DNA from: G963662605 sp963662605
GTDB taxonomy: Bacteria > Bacteroidota > Ignavibacteria > Ignavibacteriales > Ignavibacteriaceae
Reading direction: 5' to 3'
NCBI GenBank assembly: GCA_963662605.1
Contig: OY759785.1
Span: 1,922,001-1,986,000 of the forward strand
DNA: 64,000 nucleotides
Shown: positions 1 through 8,571 of the stretch, one piece after another
How the letters are laid out: each line of letters begins with the position of its first letter
Numbering within the stretch: the first letter of the stretch is position 1
The notes under the pieces: model-generated
Told to the model about the DNA's origin: nothing
Database searches by the model: none
Seen by the model: the letters and a program-made list of their open reading frames with translations, nothing else
Made by a program: the position numbers and the translations under genes

Positions 1-135
1 ACATCGAAAGTAAGTGAATTTACGGATACTTCGATTAGTACGGGTTCGACATATACCTATGCGGTAAAAGTTGTAACGGGAAAAGGTGCCGAATCACCAC
101 TTTCAGCTACGTCCGTAATTACCCCGGGTAAATAA
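1..135 (+). CDS. C-terminal fragment of a fibronectin type III-like protein
   Basis: The open frame runs from the first base to a TAA at 133-135 and encodes 44 residues; the rest lies outside the window. The fragment has the pattern of the last strands of a fibronectin type III domain: a Tyr-rich strand (TYTYAVKVV), then a Gly-Lys-Gly turn, a Glu-Ser-Pro-Leu-Ser strand and a Pro-Gly end. No T9SS sorting signal follows, so the protein ends on this module. The function of the whole protein cannot be read from this piece. A strong hairpin terminator follows directly. Confidence 0.6.
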   Translation, partial: TSKVSEFTDTSISTGSTYTYAVKVVTGKGAESPLSATSVITPGK

Positions 136-160
136 AAAAGAGAAGAGATTTCAGATAAGT

Positions 161-192
161 AAAAGCGGAGATAGTAATATCTCCGCTTTTTT
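161..192. terminator. Bidirectional hairpin terminator
   Basis: A perfect 13-bp stem (161-173 with 178-190) has a 4-nt loop and is A-rich on one flank and T-rich on the other. It lies between the convergent ends of the fibronectin-like gene and the phosphofructokinase gene, so it can serve both. Confidence 0.85.
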
Positions 193-203
193 AATGTATT
201 AAA

Positions 204-1442
204 TTATACGTCAAAAATATCGGAAGGTTTCCAGTTCAGGATTTTATAGAAATCGTAACTCTCAGGATCGGGCACGTACTTCTTCGCGGCTTCGTAATCA
301 GCCGATTCAATGAAGTGCAGATTCTGGAAGGACAACTTTGCAAGAATTGAATTCACATCAACTTCACGCGGAGGAATCTTACCGTCTTTATCTTCAATAT
401 CTTTCAGATACAGCGGGGAAATGTCGCCTCCTGAGTTTGCCGTAACAATACATCCGCTGATACCCTGATCATAAAGTTTCTTGACACCAAGTCCAAGCAA
501 GGTACAAAGAGAAAGATCGTACGCCACCGGCCTGCAGCAGCGGGTCTGGAATCCGATTTCCATAGGCCGTGTTTTAATGTTAATGTTCAGCTTTTTCAGT
601 TTCGCCTGGAGCAGCATGTTGAAGATATGCGATTTACTGAAGTTAGCCAGTTCGGGATGTCCGTGATCATCATAGGTAAAGTTGACTCCGGCGTTGCGTA
701 TTTCCTTGTCGCTCATTGCATGGAAAAGTCCTTCGCTGACAATCGCAGCGCCATAACGGATACCGAGAATTCTTCTTTTTATGAGAGATGAAATTATCAG
801 GTTCGTTATTTTTTCAAATGTTGCTTCGGTCTTGTTGAACATTTCAGGTATAACCATCATGGGGTAGTGGCACGCTGATCCGATGCCGAATGCAAGGTGG
901 CCTACAGAACGCCCCATGGAAGAAACAACAAACCATGTTTCACTGGTGCGCGCATCTTCATAAACGGTCGTGGCGACTTTTACACCCTCCTCTTTCGCAG
1001 AATGAAATCCAAATGTAGGGTTCCTGTCCGGCAGGGGGAGATCGTTATCAATAGTTTTGGGGACATGGATATTGGAAATATTAATATTCTGGTTCGCGAG
1101 ATATTTAGTAATTCTATTCGCGGTAGAAGCTGTATCATCGCCGCCGATAGTAACAAGCAGTTTAACGTTATTCTTAATGAAAAAATCCGGCTTGAAGTCG
1201 GGTTCTTTTGGCTTGAACCTGCTCATAATGAGAGTAGAGCCGCCTCTGCTGAAAATACGATCGGCGTGGTCGAAATCAAATTCTTTAACTTCAGGTTCGT
1301 CGGAAAATAGACCTTTATAGCCATGGTGTATTCCAAGAACTCTGTATCCATCTCTGAGAAATGCTTTTGCAACGGTGCTGACGACGGTGTTAATTCCGGG
1401 AGCGGGACCGCCGCCGCAGAGTATCGCAACTGACTTTTCCAT
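204..1442 (-). CDS. pfp: Phosphofructokinase, probably PPi-dependent
   Basis: A 412-residue protein of the PfkA superfamily that phosphorylates fructose 6-phosphate in glycolysis or, with pyrophosphate, interconverts it reversibly with fructose 1,6-bisphosphate. The N-terminal loop is GGGPAPGIN (about residues 10-18). Two positions that normally separate ATP from PPi enzymes are readable. The GGDG of ATP enzymes is GGDD here (residues 100-103), and the Gly before TIDND is Lys (PKTIDND, 128-134). Both changes are the known signature of PPi-dependent enzymes. The ATG at 1442 was chosen because an AAGG Shine-Dalgarno precedes it and the family N-terminus starts there; an upstream in-frame start would add 11 non-family residues. 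It is transcribed alone and ends at a strong terminator. Phosphoryl-donor specificity is inferred from motifs only. Confidence 0.9.
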   Translation of the reverse strand: MEKSVAILCGGGPAPGINTVVSTVAKAFLRDGYRVLGIHHGYKGLFSDEPEVKEFDFDHADRIFSRGGSTLIMSRFKPKEPDFKPDFFIKNNVKLLVTIGGDDTASTANRITKYLANQNINISNIHVPKTIDNDLPLPDRNPTFGFHSAKEEGVKVATTVYEDARTSETWFVVSSMGRSVGHLAFGIGSACHYPMMVIPEMFNKTEATFEKITNLIISSLIKRRILGIRYGAAIVSEGLFHAMSDKEIRNAGVNFTYDDHGHPELANFSKSHIFNMLLQAKLKKLNINIKTRPMEIGFQTRCCRPVAYDLSLCTLLGLGVKKLYDQGISGCIVTANSGGDISPLYLKDIEDKDGKIPPREVDVNSILAKLSFQNLHFIESADYEAAKKYVPDPESYDFYKILNWKPSDIFDV

Positions 1443-1848
1443 GAAAGAGCCTTTCTGAAATATATAGTGAAGCAAAAATATAGCAAAAAATTAACGGCTT
1501 TGCCTTAGATACTAAGGATAAAATCAAAAAATATTAATTAATTAACAGCCGGAAGAATAGAAAAGTTACAAATAGGCGGAAAAATCGGTCCGATAAAGTA
1601 AAAAATAAAATTGCTTACTTAAGAATCGGGTAGATGAAAAGTGCAGATATATTTCCTCTGGAAAAATAAGCTTAGAACAAAACGCGTTTCTACAGAGATT
1701 GATTCACTACGCGAATTCAGCTATGAATTATTGTAATCTTTATACCGTAGGTATTCAATCTCTGTAGAAATTGATTGGCTGATCGGATTAATTTTCCGGA
1801 GGAAATATATTTGCTGTAAAAATGGATGTTCTTGAATGACGTGTATCA
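1443..1848. other. Intergenic region holding an inverted REP-like element
   Basis: About 400 bases between the phosphofructokinase and HxlR genes. No convincing reading frame is present; the region is dominated by the inverted repeat listed separately at 1645-1812. Confidence 0.6.
1645..1812. repeat. Inverted REP-like element (BIME-like), family A
   Basis: Two nested arm pairs face each other. The outer arms (1645-1669 and 1788-1812) are an imperfect inverted repeat of an ATATATTTCC...GGAAAA type, each holding an internal small palindrome. The inner arms (1687-1702 and 1755-1770) are a perfect 16-bp inverted repeat. The right half resembles the two tandem units near 48.2-48.46 kb (CCGTAGG, then TGTAGAA, then a GATC/CAATTTTCCG block, then GGAAATATA), so this is a dispersed family and not a simple terminator. 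Confidence 0.75.
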
Positions 1849-2241
1849 TTACATAGCTTTAAGGTATGCCTTGCGCGATTTTTGTATATCGTTCATGTTA
1901 CTTACCGCCCACTCTGCAAGTTTGTGGAGGTGGGGGAGCAGTGATTTTCCTCTCGCCGTTAATTGATATTCAACCTTCGGCGGTATTTGCGGATAGACAG
2001 TGCGCTTAATCAGGCCGTCAGCTTCCAAAGATTTTAAGGTAACGGAGAGCATCTTCTGCGAAATGGTTTGAACGCATGTATGAATTTCATTAAAGCGCAG
2101 CACTTCGCCCTCTTCCAAAACCATTAAAACCAGTATGGACCACTTATCACCAATCTTTGCGATGACGTTTCTTACCGGACATGCACCGGGATTACCATAT
2201 TTTTTAAATTTATTTTCGTCCATAAGTCGTTGTTTTATCAT
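1849..2241 (-). CDS. HxlR-family redox-responsive regulator (QorR/YtfH-like)
   Basis: A 130-residue winged-helix transcription factor of the HxlR family. The core GDKWSILVLMVLEEG, then FNEI, then TISQKMLSVTLKSLEADGLIKR and a wing strand (PKVEYQLTARG) match the YtfH/QorR group. A single conserved Cys (residue 21, in GACPVRNV) is where this family senses oxidants. It is divergent from a qorB-like gene, the same pairing as ytfH-ytfG in enterobacteria, so it most likely represses that gene and itself. The ATG at 2241 is preferred because an AAAGG lies about 8 nt upstream; a second ATG at 2223 has no ribosome site. A palindrome covers the ribosome-binding region, consistent with autorepression. 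Confidence 0.88.
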   Translation of the reverse strand: MIKQRLMDENKFKKYGNPGACPVRNVIAKIGDKWSILVLMVLEEGEVLRFNEIHTCVQTISQKMLSVTLKSLEADGLIKRTVYPQIPPKVEYQLTARGKSLLPHLHKLAEWAVSNMNDIQKSRKAYLKAM

Positions 2242-2265
2242 AATACTAACCTTTTGGTAAGTATT
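2242..2265. promoter_or_regulatory. Putative HxlR operator, regulator-proximal
   Basis: Inverted 10-bp arms (2242-2251 and 2256-2265) with one mismatch, separated by 4 nt, end directly at the regulator start codon. The half-site GTAAGTA is shared with the second palindrome near qorB. Confidence 0.6.
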
Positions 2266-2311
2266 ACACCCATTTGTAAGTTCTTGTTTTATATTAACTA
2301 ACTTATCTATA

Positions 2312-2334
2312 TTTACTTACTAAAAGTAAGTAAA
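2312..2334. promoter_or_regulatory. Putative HxlR operator, qorB-proximal
   Basis: A perfect palindrome of two 10-bp arms (TTTACTTACT / AGTAAGTAAA) with a 3-nt centre lies about 55 bases upstream of the qorB start. This size and symmetry suit a dimeric winged-helix regulator. Binding is inferred. Confidence 0.7.
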
Positions 2335-2386
2335 AAACTATTTGCAACCAAAAATTAATTTAAAACAACAAACATTAGGAGTTAGT

Positions 2387-3229
2387 ATGAAAATAGGAGT
2401 AACAGGAGCCACCGGACAATTAGGCCGGATCGTCGTAGAAAAATTAAAAGCAAAAGTACCTGAGGGAGATATTGTTGCACTTGTGAGATCACCCAAAAAG
2501 GCTGCCGAGCTTGGCGTTGAAGCCCGTGAGTTTGATTACAGCAAACCGGAGAATTTAGCAGCTGCTTTAGACGGAATAGATAAGCTGTTAATCATTTCAA
2601 GTAACGAAATCGGACAGCGGGCATCACAGCACACAAATATTGTTGAAGCGGCAAAAAAGGCGGGAGTGAAATTTATCGTCTACACCAGTCTTTTACGTGC
2701 CGATACATCAACACTCAGCCTTGCGGAAGAACATCTGGTTACGGAAAAAGCTATCAAGGCTTCAGGCATTCCATACGCGATTTTACGCAATGGCTGGTAC
2801 ACTGAGAATTACACCGGTTCGATTGGTGGTGTACTTGCGTCTGGCGTTGTCGTCGGTGCATCGGGAGAAGGTAAAATCTCTTCCGCGACGCGTGCCGATT
2901 TTGCTGAAGCAGCAGTAGTTGTTTTAACAACAGCAGGACATGAAAACAAGACTTATGATCTCGCCGGAGATGATGCTTACACAATGGCTGAATACGCCGC
3001 CGAAATCTCACGCCAAACAGGAAAGAATATTCCGTACAAGAATCTTTTGGTAACTGAGTATGCTAACATGCTCGTACAAGCCGGATTGCCGGAAGGCGTT
3101 GCTCAATTCCTGGCAGGCACACAACCCCCGACAGAAAAGGGTGATCTGTTCGACGACACACATCAGCTTTCAAAACTTATCGGCAGACCGACAACCACAT
3201 TGAAAGAAGCCATCGCCTCAGTACTGTGA
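2387..3229 (+). CDS. qorB: NAD(P)H:quinone oxidoreductase, QorB-like (NmrA family)
   Basis: A 280-residue Rossmann-fold protein of the atypical short-chain dehydrogenase / NmrA group. The dinucleotide-binding GATGQLG motif is at the N-terminus. The body follows enterobacterial QorB (YtfG) closely: KLLIISSNEIGQRA, GVKFIVYTSLLRADTS, ILRNGWYTENY, GKISSATRADFA and a C-terminal KLIGRPTTTL. It would reduce quinones in the cytoplasm with NAD(P)H. The ATG at 2387 was chosen over an upstream TTG because TAGGAG sits 6 nt before it and the family N-terminus starts there. The divergent HxlR regulator and the operator palindrome imply induction by oxidants or quinones. Confidence 0.9.
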   Translation: MKIGVTGATGQLGRIVVEKLKAKVPEGDIVALVRSPKKAAELGVEAREFDYSKPENLAAALDGIDKLLIISSNEIGQRASQHTNIVEAAKKAGVKFIVYTSLLRADTSTLSLAEEHLVTEKAIKASGIPYAILRNGWYTENYTGSIGGVLASGVVVGASGEGKISSATRADFAEAAVVVLTTAGHENKTYDLAGDDAYTMAEYAAEISRQTGKNIPYKNLLVTEYANMLVQAGLPEGVAQFLAGTQPPTEKGDLFDDTHQLSKLIGRPTTTLKEAIASVL

Positions 3230-3255
3230 TTCTTGTGATTTATCTGATGTACATG

Positions 3256-3287
3256 AAAGCCTATCCCATCTACGGGATAGGCTTTTG
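3256..3287 (+). terminator. Rho-independent terminator of qorB
   Basis: A 12-bp perfect stem (3256-3267 with 3274-3285) with a 6-nt loop runs into a short T-tract, 27 bases after the qorB stop. Confidence 0.85.
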
Positions 3288-3380
3288 TATTTAATTTTGT
3301 CTTATTTCATGTGAGGATATTATTTTCGCTGAAAAATAGTTCTACTGGAGATATGGTTCATTCTTATATACAAATATATA

Positions 3381-3458
3381 TCTGTGAAAATCCGTGTCAC
3401 CCGCCCGCATGACTGCGTCAGCGGTCGGGCAGGTCCGCGTCATCCGCGTTCTATTTCT
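3381..3458. repeat. Dispersed repeat, family B, copy 1
   Basis: The segment has the pattern TCTGTGAAAATCCGTGTC...GTCATCCGCGTTCTATT with an inserted GC-rich CGGGCGG-type stretch. Two further copies lie at 10800-10842 (same orientation) and 11531-11590 (inverted). It ends about 10 bases from the stop codon of the neighbouring minus-strand gene. It does not encode anything visible. Confidence 0.75.
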
Positions 3459-3469
3459 GGGATACGGGA

Positions 3470-4567
3470 TTATTTTGTTTTTACGCCCAGACCCACGGGC
3501 AGAACATTAAGCGTAACTCCAGCTACAATATTTTTATCGTTCTTGAGGGCGCAGAAAAATCCGGGTGAGACACATCCGAACTTCACGAATCCCGGATACA
3601 CATTCAAGTTCGCAAGATAATCTATTGTTTGTCTTTGCGAGAAATTGAACAGTGAGGATCTGAATCCGATAGCCAGACTTGCCAGCAGGGAATTGTTCTT
3701 ATCATAGAAAAAATTTATCATCGGACTGAAATTTAGTGTGTTCTTATTCGTGTTGGCGTCGAGCAATACCTGATTTGTCGAAAGGAATCCTACGGCTCCC
3801 GATAACGCTCTACCGTCGGGATATTTATAGGAAAGACCGAGCGCACCGCCATCGCCGATATAATAAAACAGATGCCAGTTTTCGGAGGAGGGGAATTTCC
3901 ATTTCATTGACCAGTACTGCCCCACGTTGTGCAATTCTTTTCCTTCACACAAATACATCGGCTGCAACGACCAGTCAGCCATATTCAATGTCTCACCGAA
4001 AAACTTCCGCACATTATCAAAGGAAAATAAAACGATACCGCCGGTATTGAAAATCCATACATCGGGAATCGGATCTTCGTTATAACCTTTCAGTTTTCCG
4101 TTTTCAATAAACTCATTGATTATTTCATAGGAAAGCGTGCTGACCGCACTCAGTACTTTAGGATACGGATAACCGTGCATCCTGTACCATTCATCCATAG
4201 CGGCATATTCCATTCCGCCACCAATAAGGTGCAGCTGGTAATTGGGGACCCATTGCATATTAGTACCGTCGAAGGATACGGGAAAAACTTCCTGTTTTAA
4301 GAAATTCTTCCAACCATACTGACGGATAACAGGGAAGGGATCGGAAATATTCTTCCATACGTTTGTTGCGCCGTTTGCAAAGGCGATTTGCGAAAGGTCT
4401 CTTTTCGCACCGATCTGCATAAAGTCAAATCCGCCGTTTGCCATTACATACAACGGACTATAGCTCGCCTGATTCCCGTAATCATACCCGTGATAAAAGT
4501 AATAATCCTGACAGAATACCGCGACCGGAATAAAAAGAATAATGAAGAATAGCCGAATTAATTTCAT
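3470..4567 (-). CDS. Secreted protein of unknown function
   Basis: A 365-residue protein with a clear N-terminal signal segment (KLIRLFFIILFIPVAVFCQ) followed by an aromatic-rich mature part (YYFYHGYDYG). The C-terminal half alternates polar and hydrophobic residues and is rich in Gly and Phe (LFYYIGDGGALGLSYKY, SLAIGFRSSLFNF), as in outer-membrane or periplasmic beta-rich proteins. There is no T9SS sorting domain. I do not recognise the family. It stands alone between a dispersed repeat and a long non-coding stretch, so context gives no role. Confidence 0.7.
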   Translation of the reverse strand: MKLIRLFFIILFIPVAVFCQDYYFYHGYDYGNQASYSPLYVMANGGFDFMQIGAKRDLSQIAFANGATNVWKNISDPFPVIRQYGWKNFLKQEVFPVSFDGTNMQWVPNYQLHLIGGGMEYAAMDEWYRMHGYPYPKVLSAVSTLSYEIINEFIENGKLKGYNEDPIPDVWIFNTGGIVLFSFDNVRKFFGETLNMADWSLQPMYLCEGKELHNVGQYWSMKWKFPSSENWHLFYYIGDGGALGLSYKYPDGRALSGAVGFLSTNQVLLDANTNKNTLNFSPMINFFYDKNNSLLASLAIGFRSSLFNFSQRQTIDYLANLNVYPGFVKFGCVSPGFFCALKNDKNIVAGVTLNVLPVGLGVKTK

Positions 4568-5015
4568 CTACAATTTATGACAGAGTAAAAAATGAAATAT
4601 AACGAAAATCAGGATTTAATTATACGATACCAATATGTTGGATCGCTTTTAAGCCATTACCGTCTTAGCATCATAAATGACTATAAGTATTCGAGTTGTA
4701 CTACCATGATGTTGCTTGTTAGTCTTCCTAACCCATGCGTAAACACATGAGTTAGGAAGTGCATTATTCATAATAAGCACTATAACATCGAATATACCAA
4801 ACAGGACATATGCATCTATATCTAACGGATGCGCTCAATTTTTCATTATTTAAAATATCAATAATTCACTTTGTAAATTATTGAACTATTGGCGGACCTT
4901 TTTTGTTGATAATTATGACAACGAATGGCCCTAAGACTGGAGCAGCACACACCTACCATACTTCTGTTGGACTCCACACGACACACATGTTTTATGATTA
5001 ACGAAACGAGGTATT
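4568..5015. other. Intergenic region with one REP-like hairpin
   Basis: About 450 bases. A hairpin lies at 4724-4759: 14-bp arms of the CTTCCTAACCCATG type with one mismatch and an 8-nt loop. It has no T-tract and lies far from both gene ends, so it is better read as a REP-like unit than a terminator. Nothing else stands out; the promoter of the downstream T9SS-exported gene should lie here. Confidence 0.5.
4724..4759. repeat. REP-like hairpin, family C
   Basis: Arms 4724-4737 and 4746-4759 pair with a single mismatch around an 8-nt loop. Only one copy was found in this window. Confidence 0.5.
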
Positions 5016-8000
5016 ATGTACTTACGGTTACGGTTATTTTGTGCTATGCTGCTGCTTATGTTCTTCGGGGTAAAACCCCTCTTGGCTCAATGGACACCAA
5101 CCGGTCTTATGGCCGGTAACATCAACACGGTATTCAATAACAATGAATCAATTCTTGCCGGTTTTAACGGCGGTTCAAGCCTTATTGTATCAACCGACAA
5201 TGGTGCGAACTGGCATGAAATTACTTCGGGACTGGTGCAGTATTCCGATGTCCGCGCATTTGCCGGAAATCAGACATATGTATTTGCCGGAACGACAAAC
5301 GGTGTGTATCGCTGTTTGAACGACGGAAATTACAATTGGACCAAAGTATTAAATAATGTTTCCTGTTTCGCATTGTTGATTAACGGGAATAATTTATATG
5401 CGGGGGCGTTGGGAGCCGGTATTAATGTATCCACCGACAACGGAAACACGTGGAACACGATAAACAATGGGTTAACATCTACAAGCGTTTATGCTTTAAC
5501 GGCACATGGGGCGGTGCTTTTTGCCGGAACTACAGCCAGCGGGGTTTTCCGTTCAACTGATGGCGGCCAATCATGGAGCCCGGCTAATACCGGAATAACC
5601 AATATGTATACTATGTCATTAACGGTTAAAGATAATTACGTATATACCGGAAGCAACGGCGGCGGCATTGCCCGTTCGAGTGACGATGGCGTTACATGGC
5701 AGCATGTTGCCGATGGAATTACACATACGCTGCATGTAGTCTGCTCCAATATATACGCGGGATTTTTATCCGGCGGCGGTATTGCTAAAACGTCGGATTA
5801 CGGAAACAGCTGGGTAGATTTTAGTACCGGTCTTCCGAATACCGGCGGTTACACGGTCACGTCTATTACGCACAACTCAAGCTTTATTTTTGCCGGGACA
5901 TTAGGCGGTGGTATAGCGCGTGCTCCGTATAACTGTCTTGCTTCAATCGGCGGATATAAATTTTTTGATGCTAACGGCAATGGTGTAAAGGACTCAAGCG
6001 AAAGCAAATTGCCGGGCTGGATAATTAACCTCGCGGAGGTTGATTCACTCGGTTCTTTATCCTTGCACGATACAACCGACCAGAACGGCGCGTATTTTTT
6101 CGATAGTCTTCCGGCAGGGCGGACATATCATATTTCAGAAACGCCGGTCGGCGGCTGGCACCAGACGCATCCAGCCTCAAGTAACGGATACACAATATAT
6201 CTTCCTTCCGGTCAAAGCATTGATACACTCAATTTTGGCAATAAACCGGATTCTGCAATGTCTTGCGTTGAGCCTCCGGCGGGAATGGTAGCGTGGTATC
6301 CTCTTGATGAACAGGTCGGTGCCACGGTAATCAATGATATTATGGGTGGCCATAACGGCGTACCACAGCCGCAGGCCGTTACCACAATGGGTGGGCATGG
6401 GCCAATACAATCGAGCACTTTACAATTTCTCAACCCAAGATATAAAGTAGATGGTGCGCTATATTTTACTCCGAATACAACAAACAATTACATCCGTGTA
6501 CCTGATAGTCCGACGTTGAATTTCGGGACGGGTGATTTCTCTGTTGACGCCTGGGTTTTTTATCCGGTAATCGGCCCGTCTTATATTTTGCCGATTGTTG
6601 AAAAATCGCAGACATACAACGCGAACAATTGTATCGGCTTCCGTCTGTTTATAAAAGCCGACACGTTGAATTTTATTCTTATGGACGGCACACAGATGAC
6701 TGTTACCAAAGCAACTGTTCATAGTTCGGTATGGCAACATATAGCGGTTGTACGCAAAGGCGGCAGTCCAAACACCGTTCAAATTTATATCAACGGAATG
6801 TTGAAGGTATCATCAAACATGCAGATGGGAAGCATCAGTAACACAACCGATCTGCTTATCGCGGGCATTGACGGCCTGACGAGTCCTTGCGGTTTGCCTG
6901 CTGTATTCAACACCGGCGAAATTGCGATTGATGAAGTTGAAATATTTAACCGTGCACTTCTGCAGAATGATGTTATATCCGTATGGAATGCCGATAGTCT
7001 GGGTAAATGTAAGACGGCTTCAATTTGTGGAACGAAGTTCAATGACTTGAACGGCAACGGTATCAGAGATAACAGCGAGCCCGGCCTTGCAAATTGGAAG
7101 ATCAGTCTTAATATGGTGGGAATTCCGGCTGCGACAACAGATTCACTCGGTAATTTCTGTTTCTTCAACTTACCTGTCGGGACCTACACGATTTCTGAAA
7201 TACAGCAATCCGGCTGGGTGCAAACAGCGCCGTCTGTGCCGGGAACTTATACGGTGATGCTGCACCCGGGTGAAAATATTTCGAATATAGTATTCGGCAA
7301 CAAAGCAGATTCATCGGAAGCTTGTGTCTCATGGTCGCTGACCGACACAACCTTGGTCACTTCCGTACTTGGCAATATCCACGGAACGCCGGAAGTAATG
7401 AGCGCAGGTTCATCATCTCCTTATATGCAGGTCTTTTATCCGTATAACGGCGGGCAGAGATTATGGGTCGGCAATACCGGATGGGTAGCAGGACCATTGG
7501 ATGTTCAGCGATATATCGAATTTAACGCGGCTGCCAACAGCGGCTACAATTTTACTGCTACTAACGTGTCATTTAATTATAATGATAATCCGCTTGGTGT
7601 GAACTTTAATATCGTACAATTCCAGGCATTTTATTCAACCGATGGCTGGCAAACAAGCATCGCGCTTAACAACAGCCCGTTGATATACCTCAATACTGCG
7701 GTACAATTGTTTAATCAGGCGGTCAACGCCGCTGTACAAGCGGGAGGTACCTTCTCGCTGCGTATTTATCCATACGCGCTGAACAACGGTATTGCGATGA
7801 CTCCTACATTTGCCACACACAGCAATGTCCGGATATGCGGCACAACTGAGCAAGTTACAGATGTAAAAAGCGATAAACCTTTGCCGAAGCAATACAAACT
7901 TATGCAGAATTATCCGAATCCGTTTAATCCTTCAACGGTTATCGGATATGCAATCCCGAACGCGGGATATGTAAAAATCGCCGTCTATAATATTCTCGGA

Positions 8001-8150
8001 CAGGAAGTAAAAGTACTGGTAAGCAGTATTCAGTCGGCAGGAGAGTATAGCGTGCAGTTTGATGCAAACGACCTCTCAAGCGGAACGTATTTCTATTCCA
8101 TTCGGGCAGGGAATTATTATGAAATTAAGAAGATGATTCTTTTAAGATAA
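5016..8150 (+). CDS. Large T9SS-exported protein: propeller-like repeats, SdrD-B-like and LamG-like domains
   Basis: A 1044-residue secreted protein. A signal peptide covers residues 1 to about 24 (ending PLLAQ). Residues about 25-305 hold BNR/Ycf48-like repeats with recurring STDNG..W and RS.DGG.SW motifs, likely a beta-propeller. About 312-415 is an SdrD B-like module (KFFDANGNGVKD), 420-670 a LamG/concanavalin-like domain, and 672-770 a second B-like module (KFNDLNGNGIRD). After a further beta-rich stretch, the C-terminus (about 960-1044) is a type A T9SS sorting domain with YPNPFNPST and a GTYFYSI strand. The protein should cross the outer membrane through T9SS and stay on the surface or be released. 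An ACGAGG ribosome site precedes the ATG. A role in adhesion or carbohydrate binding is inference. Confidence 0.88.
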   Translation: MYLRLRLFCAMLLLMFFGVKPLLAQWTPTGLMAGNINTVFNNNESILAGFNGGSSLIVSTDNGANWHEITSGLVQYSDVRAFAGNQTYVFAGTTNGVYRCLNDGNYNWTKVLNNVSCFALLINGNNLYAGALGAGINVSTDNGNTWNTINNGLTSTSVYALTAHGAVLFAGTTASGVFRSTDGGQSWSPANTGITNMYTMSLTVKDNYVYTGSNGGGIARSSDDGVTWQHVADGITHTLHVVCSNIYAGFLSGGGIAKTSDYGNSWVDFSTGLPNTGGYTVTSITHNSSFIFAGTLGGGIARAPYNCLASIGGYKFFDANGNGVKDSSESKLPGWIINLAEVDSLGSLSLHDTTDQNGAYFFDSLPAGRTYHISETPVGGWHQTHPASSNGYTIYLPSGQSIDTLNFGNKPDSAMSCVEPPAGMVAWYPLDEQVGATVINDIMGGHNGVPQPQAVTTMGGHGPIQSSTLQFLNPRYKVDGALYFTPNTTNNYIRVPDSPTLNFGTGDFSVDAWVFYPVIGPSYILPIVEKSQTYNANNCIGFRLFIKADTLNFILMDGTQMTVTKATVHSSVWQHIAVVRKGGSPNTVQIYINGMLKVSSNMQMGSISNTTDLLIAGIDGLTSPCGLPAVFNTGEIAIDEVEIFNRALLQNDVISVWNADSLGKCKTASICGTKFNDLNGNGIRDNSEPGLANWKISLNMVGIPAATTDSLGNFCFFNLPVGTYTISEIQQSGWVQTAPSVPGTYTVMLHPGENISNIVFGNKADSSEACVSWSLTDTTLVTSVLGNIHGTPEVMSAGSSSPYMQVFYPYNGGQRLWVGNTGWVAGPLDVQRYIEFNAAANSGYNFTATNVSFNYNDNPLGVNFNIVQFQAFYSTDGWQTSIALNNSPLIYLNTAVQLFNQAVNAAVQAGGTFSLRIYPYALNNGIAMTPTFATHSNVRICGTTEQVTDVKSDKPLPKQYKLMQNYPNPFNPSTVIGYAIPNAGYVKIAVYNILGQEVKVLVSSIQSAGEYSVQFDANDLSSGTYFYSIRAGNYYEIKKMILLR

Positions 8151-8571
8151 GTTTTTCGCGAAATATTAAGTGCATTTTGTCCAAAGCTTCTATATAGAGT
8201 ATGTGGATAAATCTAAAGTAGGCGCTTTAAAAGAGGTGAATAATAAAGTGATGTTTTTCATTAACACGGCGGTTTACCGCCGTGTTAATGCCTCTATCAT
8301 TCCTTGGACTTTAGTCCCAAAAACAAAGCGATTATGGACTAAAGTCCGGGTTATTGGGGGTGCCTCTTTCACGGCGGTAAACCGCCGTGTTAATAACTTC
8401 CAGTCATTTTGAAAATTCGCCCACAAAAATCAGCGTCTAGTAATGCTTGTTTTTGCCAATTCCGACTTGGAAGAGAGGTATATCTGCAAAACAAATCATT
8501 CAAAACGGTTTTAGTATTGTCCAGCCTTTAGAATTTCAATATATTTAATAGAATATAGTCGGAAATTTAAT
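8151..8571. other. Intergenic region with an inverted REP-like pair
   Basis: About 420 bases upstream of the Shedu gene. The only clear structure is the repeat element at 8259-8390. An 80-codon open frame across it is a by-product of the palindromes. Confidence 0.6.
8259..8390. repeat. Inverted REP-like pair (BIME-like), family D
   Basis: A near-perfect palindrome (8261-8273 with 8276-8288, core ACACGGCGGT) is followed by a GGACTTTAGTCC palindrome (about 8304-8315). After a short centre the same two motifs recur in inverse order and orientation (GGACTAAAGTCC near 8336-8347, then arms 8370-8378 and 8381-8389). The whole is thus two identical composite units facing each other. Confidence 0.8.

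Noticed and set aside
897..1310. 137-codon open frame on the + strand
   Set aside because: Lies wholly antisense to the phosphofructokinase gene and its translation resembles nothing; a shadow frame.
4724..4759. Terminator for the secreted-protein gene
   Set aside because: It lies upstream of that gene's start, has no T-tract and is far from any stop codon.
8170..8412. 80-codon open frame upstream of the Shedu gene
   Set aside because: It is made largely of the family D palindromes and has no ribosome site or protein-like composition.
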